A stretch of 25,858 bases of DNA, taken from assembly GCA_003008705.1 (NCBI GenBank), contig PDUO01000127.1:14071-39928 (forward strand). The letters are read 5' to 3'. The stretch's first letter is position 1. Each line of letters begins with the position of its first letter. This document shows positions 21,797-25,858 of this stretch, piece by piece. The notes beneath the pieces are model-generated. The model did no database searches. It saw only the letters and a program-made list of their open reading frames with translations, and had not been told where the DNA came from. The position numbers and the translations under genes are program-made. This DNA comes from Pezicula radicicola. Lineage: Eukaryota; Ascomycota; Leotiomycetes; Helotiales; Dermateaceae.

Positions 21797-21948
21797 TATC
21801 TCTCCTGTCCTAATCTAGTAAAACCTTTCTTTCTTGTGTTTACTGGATCTGATCCCAAAACTTTCGCTCCTAGCCCTTCAAACTTCTCTAACTTCATTTT
21901 TGCCATTACTGTTTTACCATCCTGATCGTTGTACTCTAATTTCACCAT
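21796..21948 (-). CDS. Possible small ORF, about 50 codons
   Basis: ATG at 21948 reads MVKLEYNDQDGKTVMAKMKL and ends at TAG in the tandem repeat. The translation is rich in Lys and fairly polar, and looks more like coding sequence than its surroundings, but I recognise no family. It may be a fragment of a degraded gene or chance. Confidence 0.2.
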   Translation of the reverse strand: MVKLEYNDQDGKTVMAKMKLEKFEGLGAKVLGSDPVNTRKKGFTRLGQER

Positions 21949-22366
21949 CTTCGTCCTTAGATTAGTTAGTAAGCCTGTCCACTTCTACTCAGGTACCAAT
22001 TACCCTCGGCTCAGCCAACTCACCTAAGCCCCCTAAGTACCCTCATCACCTTTTTGGGTATTCTTATTTCTTAGTCATTTATAAATAATCTAATTCAGAA
22101 AAATTCTATCGTGTTATGACTATTAAGACTAGAAGATATCACTTCAGTAACGTAAACTGTGCCGTCATAGAAACTGACAAGCTCACGCAAAGGGTTACTT
22201 TACTTCCATCTCCCGTAAGATCCATCCTACTCCTCAATCTACAGTCTGACTAACAGAATGCTAAACTACTTGCTCACTTTCATCTTGGCCTCTTGTTTGC
22301 ATTACCCCTAGCCGTAGACTTCATAAGCTACATTCCACTACGCTCCTACAGCAGCAGGGATATTTC

Positions 22367-25300
22367 TCATACTCCTTCTCCTGGTGCCTCTGAAAACTTA
22401 CGCAGCTCTTCGTAGTCTGCTGAGCTAATTTGAATGTCGTTCCTAGCAAGTAGTAATTTTACTATACTTGCATGCCCTTCCTTTACTTGCCATAACAGCG
22501 CTGTTCGTTTTCCGAAGTCTCTCGAGTTTATATCAGTATCACTGTTAGATAGTAACTCCCGTCCTACTGACTCTCCCCCGGCTGCTACTGTCTATAATAA
22601 TGGTATCCGGCCATTTCTATCCCTAGAGTTTAGATTGGATTTATGAACCAATAGTCGTACTACGGCTTGGTGTCTATTCCTTATAGCCCACCATAAAGGT
22701 ATACGACCATTTTTGTCTTCCGAGTCAGGATTAATTTTATCAAGGAATAGGTGTATCACTTCTTCATGCCTACATGCCGCTGTATATAATAGGGGGTTGA
22801 ACCCACAGGGTTTTTCTTCATGGGGTAATATATCGGTCTAATAGATCAATGAGAGAGCTATTATATCCACCCAATCGCTTTTATACTATTCTTGCTCGTC
22901 GACGATTTTGTTTTTGGAATCAGTATCGATACTTTTATGCTTGAGCAACTGCTGTACTACGCCGTTGTGCCCTCTTTCAGTTGCGTACACTAAAGAGGTG
23001 TCCGTCCTTGTTCATCCTCGGAGTTGACATCAACACTACTCTCCCTTAATAGTAACTTCACTACAACCTCATGCCCTCTCCGTGCAGCCCAGGATAGTGG
23101 TGTTACACCATCGATGTCTTTTGAGTTTACCTCTGGAAACCTTGATGGGATATCGGATAGAATCTCGTGAATTCCAAAATACACTATAATATGTATACTG
23201 GAGAACAATCGAGTAGCGGCGGATAGATTATAGAAATGGTGGTCGCCCTGGATGCAAGAATAGATAGATTCAATGCTCCGTTGACGTCGTGATCTCTTCT
23301 TTGAAAGAAATTTTAATATCATGAATAGGGTTTCTTCCCTTAATGGTGATCCTTTTCTTGCATGGTTACCCTATTGGCAAGCTGTATAATCAAACAGGGG
23401 ATATTGTAGTATGAATCGTAAGTTCGGATCGTCCGATCGAACAAATTTCTCAGTACTGATGTATATAAGCTCCATTAGAGTAAATTCAAACATCAGATAC
23501 ACCAGGTATATATGAACAATTTCTTCTTGTCTGTAGAAGATACTATACCTATACCTATATAATAGGCTCTGACTATATTGGTTGAAATACTCCTGAAGAG
23601 AGTAATAAACGAAACGGACAATGGAAGTCTCGTCATCGATGAAGACTAGGCCAAAGCAGTAGTCGAAAAGGGGTTTTCGGCTTAGTAAGTTATCTTAGTC
23701 AAACCTTTTATAGCTCGGTTTGGTCGCAAGAGTATACAGAAGTTCCTCCATACTAAGAGGCCGCTCAGCTAAGTATACCTATATAAGAATTTTGATTGCT
23801 TGCTTTACTAAGCCTTTTGGTTATACTTTGATCCTCATGATTATACTTTCGAAAGTATTATTTAGATCAGTCGGTAAATTGTATAATATCTTCCGTCTTT
23901 TCGTTTTGGTACATACTTCTAGAACAATTCGTATATAAAGGACTAGAAGTAGAAACCTATTTACTTGATATAAGAAAAAGCAAAAGTTAGCTATACTAAT
24001 AGGAAACTTACATCCCTTGCGAAGAATTTTTAATCATCATAAATATTTTTTTCTATAGTTCTTCATCTATAATATCTGGCTCAATAATACAACAAGATTG
24101 AGGTAAGTGTTGAAGGGACTGCAGAAGCCCAGATAAATCACTACATTCGTCCGCAGCATCAATGCAAATATATACCCGGTGAAATAATCCATAGGTAGAT
24201 TGAAGCATTGCTATAGCATCTTTTAGTTCGAGCGATTCTCCTTTTTTATTTATTTTTTTCGTATATGATATAAATCTATTCTGGAAGGTTCGGTAGAGTG
24301 AGGAGAACTTGTTTTAATAGGCCGCCCACAAGGCTATCATGTTCTGTTGGTACTGATCACGATAGGCGCAATATATATATATAAGGCCAATATCAAGATT
24401 ACTAGGCCTCTGGCTCCAGTCAGGAATTTCGTCAATGACGCAAGAGCTATAATCAAGTAGGATTAGCTTTGAAAATACCGTCCAGTTGTTCAGTATACGC
24501 GGCGATAGTTTTCCCAGCTCCAGGGATGCCAGAGCAATAAAAGGCTCGATTCGGAGACGCATCTAAATTCTAATTAACAAATTCAGGAGCCTGGAGTATC
24601 CACTTGTATGTTTCATCTAGACATAAAGAACGAATATCTTGATATCTTTTTGATGGCTCGAGTGGAGAAATCCATTGCAGGATACTATCGGGAGTTTTCT
24701 CTAGACAAATTAAGTCGATGAATTTGGCTTTACAAAGTCTTATATACTTACTATCCATTCTGAGTGAAGAGCTTGAACACCAAGGTAAATCTCATCAATA
24801 TCAGCCGGAGCGTTGGCAATGGCTAAACGAACGAACATGATCTCTTAGGATAATTTTATAATATTTTCCGGAACAGTAGAAAATAAACTAGCTATACTAT
24901 CTAGCTCATTCTGATACCTTTACAAGGAGGCTTGGACATCCTTATATACCTTAGACATTTTCTCGCTATAGAAATCTTAGCACTTATATTCAGATAAAAG
25001 GCAAATTATATATACTAATTTACAATTGACAAGTAAAAATGAAATGCCTGTGCGCATTCGTGGAGACGACGTATGGTTTCTATACATGAATTCTTCTCTA
25101 AAGGCCATTTCAACCTATCCAGGGTAGCTGACAGTTTACTCTTATTTGATGCATTAAGTCCTTTGAGCATCTTTGAAAGCTTTTCTAGCTCTATTTGGGA
25201 GGACTTTAGAAGTATATAGAGTCCAGAGTCACGTTCAAATGCAATATACTTAACAGAGTCACTTTATAAGATCTCTCGTAGTTTTATCAAAACTTCGCTG

Positions 25301-25446
25301 AGTGCCTCACTCTGTAAAGCAAGGTCTTTAATTTCCTTCGTTGCCGATTTAACGGTGGCCATATATTCGTTTACTGTCTCTGCAATCTGGATAGAAAGGC
25401 TAAGAATACTAGCAACAACTGTCGCGAGGGTGAAAGGATCAGGCAT
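22367..25446 (-). pseudogene. NLR (NACHT-ankyrin STAND) gene, RIP-degraded relic
   Basis: ATG at 25446 starts MPDPFTLATVVASILSLSIQ, the typical fungal STAND N-terminal helical domain; its frame continues past TAA at 25264 as SDSVKYIAFERDSGLYILLK. A linker of the usual kind (ILQWISPLEP, then ETYKWILQAPEF) is at about 24590-24680. NACHT motifs follow: Walker A SGIPGAGKT (24507-24533), IGLIYIYCAYRDQ (about 24345-24390), Walker B RVYICIDAADEC (about 24142-24178). Next is the winged-helix-like end FDYTACQ-stop-GNHARK (TAG at 23371-23373, where the family has Trp). Ankyrin repeats run from about 23130 to 22430 (DGVTPLSWAARRGHEVVVKL; NGRIPLWWAIRNRHQAVV), ending at TGA 22367. Several one-base frame changes lie between motifs (near 24330, 24480 and 22990). 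The parent would bind a nucleotide and oligomerise on ligand sensing through its ankyrins. This copy is dead as read. Confidence 0.8.
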
Positions 25447-25858
25447 TGCGGTTTATGTGGGTTCTAACTTTAAGTAAAATAGGTTTTCCGATGTATCTAG
25501 TTCCGGGCCATCAACGAAGCTCGCAGACTCCTCTGATCTAAACTCTGATCTTTACCAAGATGAGAAGCAATCCTTGAGTATCAAATACTGCCTTCAAGTT
25601 GCCCAGTGTCATCCTAAAGTGATTGATGAATATTCTAGTCTCTAGACAGCTGCCATGTATACCACTTACTTCATGAAGCGAATTTGAGGCTAGCAGACGC
25701 TAGCATCCGCAGGGGCTGCTGTTGCGATGGCTTAATTAAAATTCGATCGCTTGTTCGTATAAGCACTGGGCTTGATCAAATCAATACTTAGAAGAGTGGT
25801 GAATACATTAATAATTTATAGTAATCGCAGCTCCAGGTATTAAAATACAATTCCCCCC
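25447..25858. other. Upstream flank of the NLR relic
   Basis: About 410 bases upstream of the NLR start, presumably its former promoter. No ORF, RNA gene or clear element was found. A short repeated GCTAGCA/CGCTAGCA motif occurs near 25690-25707. Confidence 0.4.

Larger units (their letters stand above)
21035..22366. other. Convergent intergenic region with AT-rich patch
   Basis: 21045-21265 is very AT-rich with few CpA/TpG, a RIP-like patch just past the AAA stop. The rest is mixed, with no gene I recognise. It includes a 12-base tandem repeat (21761-21796) and a small minus-strand ORF (21796-21948), both listed separately. It separates the convergent AAA gene and NLR relic. Confidence 0.5.

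Noticed and set aside
1550..25446. Reassigned or read-through TAG codon as a general explanation
   Set aside because: The AAA gene and other ORFs use TAG as a normal terminator, TAA also interrupts frames, and independent frameshifts are present; mutation fits better.

Overview
This window looks like a filamentous ascomycete chromosome. Its genes have short GT-AG introns (46-94 bp) with CTRAY-type branch points. Their products belong to fungal heterokaryon-incompatibility (HET) and NLR/STAND families. Extremely AT-rich blocks bear the signature of repeat-induced point mutation (RIP). No tRNA, rRNA, CRISPR array or intact transposon was found. A 40-base N gap lies at 12825-12864. I could not assign a species.

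Layout: 1-1334 is an AT-rich block without a single CpA, TpG, CpG or GpC. 1550-2437 (+) is a conserved fungal protein broken by one in-frame TAG. 3077-6463 (-) is a relic of an ankyrin/subtilase (peptidase S8) gene with its Asp/His/Ser motifs still readable. 8120-13070 (+) is an alpha/beta-hydrolase-like / degenerate NTPase / ankyrin / ZZ-finger gene with lesions. 13618-14354 (-) is a BTB/POZ gene. 14680-16720 (-) is a HET-domain gene. 17069-17866 (-) is a second, very divergent HET-like ORF whose frame runs on toward the first HET gene. 18749-21034 (+) is an intact six-exon AAA ATPase gene. 22367-25446 (-) is a NACHT-ankyrin NLR relic with P-loop and Walker B readable in different frames.

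Taken together, this is an island of allorecognition/programmed-cell-death type genes (HET, NLR, ankyrin-effector) beside RIP-mutated DNA. In nearly all of them the coding frame is interrupted by TAG or TAA codons, most simply explained by CpA to TpA change on one strand or the other, plus a few single-base indels. The AAA gene is the only one that reads cleanly from ATG to stop after splicing. All coding models are my own translations and splice choices. Homology statements rest on recognised motifs, not on database searches.
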